A stretch of DNA of 6,542 nt from Hyphomicrobiales bacterium (GTDB taxonomy: Bacteria; Pseudomonadota; Alphaproteobacteria; Rhizobiales; Devosiaceae), in NCBI GenBank assembly GCA_026989045.1, contig JALSJY010000014.1:1-6542 (forward strand). Reading direction: 5' to 3'. The position numbers and the translations under genes are program-made. The notes below the pieces were generated by a model. That model ran no database searches and was not told where the DNA came from. It worked only from the letters and a program-made list of their open reading frames with translations. Positions 5,564-6,542 of the stretch are shown one piece after another (the stretch's first letter is position 1; each line of letters opens with the position of its first letter).

Positions 5564-6542
5564 ATGACATCCTCACAACTAAATACAAATGCTTTTGCCA
5601 ATTTTCAGGTTTTAAAGGGAGAATCTAGTGATCACGAGCGAGAACAGTTATTTCGCAATATGGCGCATCTATTCTCTCACGTATCAGATAAATGTGATGA
5701 TGCACAGGTTTTGCAATATGATGAAGTGTTATGTAAATTAGCAGAGTTAGTTGAGGTTGAAGCAAGAATCCATGTTGCTGAATTGCTTGCCCCGCTTGAG
5801 CGGGCTCCAGGTAATGTTGTTGTAAAATTGGCCAATGATACAATTAGCGTAGCTAGGCCATTATTAGAATTTTCAAATGTTCTTTGTGATGATGACTTAA
5901 TTGAAATCATTTCAAGACAATCTGAAAATCACAGAGTAGTAATTGCAGCTCGAACTAACGTTGCGGAGCGGGTTGGTGATGCAATTGTTGAAAATGGTGA
6001 GCATGAAAGTGTTGTAAAATTAGTTCAAAACCCATCTGCAAATCTTGGTAGTTCTGCACTTGAAAAGGTTTTATTGCGCTCGGCTGATGACGAGAGATTA
6101 GGTGATGTATTAAGAGGGCGTGAGGGAGTTAATTGGACTAAGTTGCGAGGTGAAATTAGCAATGCTGGAGCAAAAGTTCTTGATATATTGTCACTTGAAG
6201 AAATGAACAGTGATAATAACAATAGCGGTTTGGTTAGTGAATTGGTATTTAACCGAATTCGTAATAAAGCTGGATTTAATTCCCAAGAATGGAAAGTTGC
6301 CTATAATCAGGTGAAAGCATTAAATGATAGAAAGCAATTAAATACAGGTGCATTAGCGAGATTTGTAAGGTTTGGCTATGGGCATCATGTAGCCGCTGCG
6401 CTAACTATCACTTTACGTGTATCGCCATCACTTTTCGTAAAACTATTAGCAACTCAAGATTATGAACGTATGTTGGCGGCTTGTAGGGCTTTTGGTCTTA
6501 ATGCTGATATATTTGAAGGAATTATTGGTGTGCTTCCTTGGT
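5564..6542 (+). CDS. DUF2336 family protein (3' end beyond the window)
   Basis: The frame runs from ATG 5564 to the right edge without a stop, giving 326 codons; family members are usually somewhat longer, so only the C-terminus should be missing. The start is supported by GGAG (5554-5557) six bases upstream. The product is soluble, rich in Ala/Leu/Val/Glu and predicted helical. Repeating helix pairs resemble HEAT repeats, for example LAELVEVEARIHVAELLAPL (59-78), VVVKLANDTISVARPLLEFS (85-104) and IISRQSENHRVVIAARTNVA (115-134). Together with the WTKLRGEIS stretch and the C-terminal VRFGYGHHVAAALTITLRVS (268-287), this fits DUF2336, a family of unknown function found mainly in Alphaproteobacteria. 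Helical repeats suggest a protein-binding role, but that is inference. It follows the LytTR gene by 115 bp, probably with its own promoter. Confidence 0.82.
   Translation, partial: MTSSQLNTNAFANFQVLKGESSDHEREQLFRNMAHLFSHVSDKCDDAQVLQYDEVLCKLAELVEVEARIHVAELLAPLERAPGNVVVKLANDTISVARPLLEFSNVLCDDDLIEIISRQSENHRVVIAARTNVAERVGDAIVENGEHESVVKLVQNPSANLGSSALEKVLLRSADDERLGDVLRGREGVNWTKLRGEISNAGAKVLDILSLEEMNSDNNNSGLVSELVFNRIRNKAGFNSQEWKVAYNQVKALNDRKQLNTGALARFVRFGYGHHVAAALTITLRVSPSLFVKLLATQDYERMLAACRAFGLNADIFEGIIGVLPW

Noticed and set aside
5625..6222. Three minus-strand open frames
   Set aside because: They are antisense to the DUF2336 gene, with low-complexity His/Ser-rich translations and no ribosome-binding sites.
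1..6542. Defence system, mobile element, phage or CRISPR array
   Set aside because: No transposase, integrase, nuclease, toxin-antitoxin pair or regularly spaced repeats are visible; all complete genes belong to housekeeping or regulatory families.

Overview
This window looks like an ordinary chromosomal segment from an A+T-rich alphaproteobacterium. The grounds are an OxyR and a small-subunit catalase arranged as a divergent pair, a four-helix membrane protein with a C-terminal LytTR domain of the type common in that class, and a DUF2336 protein, a family found mainly in Alphaproteobacteria. The order or genus cannot be fixed from the sequence. No mobile element, phage gene, CRISPR array, rRNA or tRNA is visible.

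Layout. Positions 1-271 are mostly non-coding and hold two small palindromic repeat elements, plus a doubtful open frame entering from the left edge. A host-attachment family gene (272-721, minus) and rarD, a drug/metabolite-type exporter (879-1781, plus), diverge from a 157-bp region. That region carries a perfect FNR/FixK-type box placed to activate the minus-strand gene. oxyR (1804-2751, minus) converges on rarD with only 22 bp between them. It diverges from katA (2841-4277, plus) across 89 bp that contain three palindromes and overlapping -35 elements.

A 379-bp non-coding stretch follows katA. It contains a perfect 10-bp stem, a bulged hairpin, a 13-bp palindrome, and a 20-bp-period direct repeat just upstream of the LytTR gene (4657-5448, plus). 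The last gene (5564 to the right edge, plus) encodes a DUF2336 protein and is cut off by the window end. Its leader contains a 10-nt segment perfectly complementary to its own ribosome-binding site and start codon.

How the parts work together. OxyR (Cys201/Cys210 form the conserved redox pair) and KatA make a standard peroxide-sensing and peroxide-destroying unit. The FNR-type box suggests that the host-attachment protein is induced at low oxygen. The LytTR protein is probably a membrane-tethered transcription factor, and the direct repeats before its gene are a candidate autoregulatory site. I see no new multi-gene system. The points most worth a second look are regulatory: the FNR-type promoter, the LytTR-adjacent repeats, the palindromes and missing Shine-Dalgarno at oxyR, and the self-complementary DUF2336 leader.
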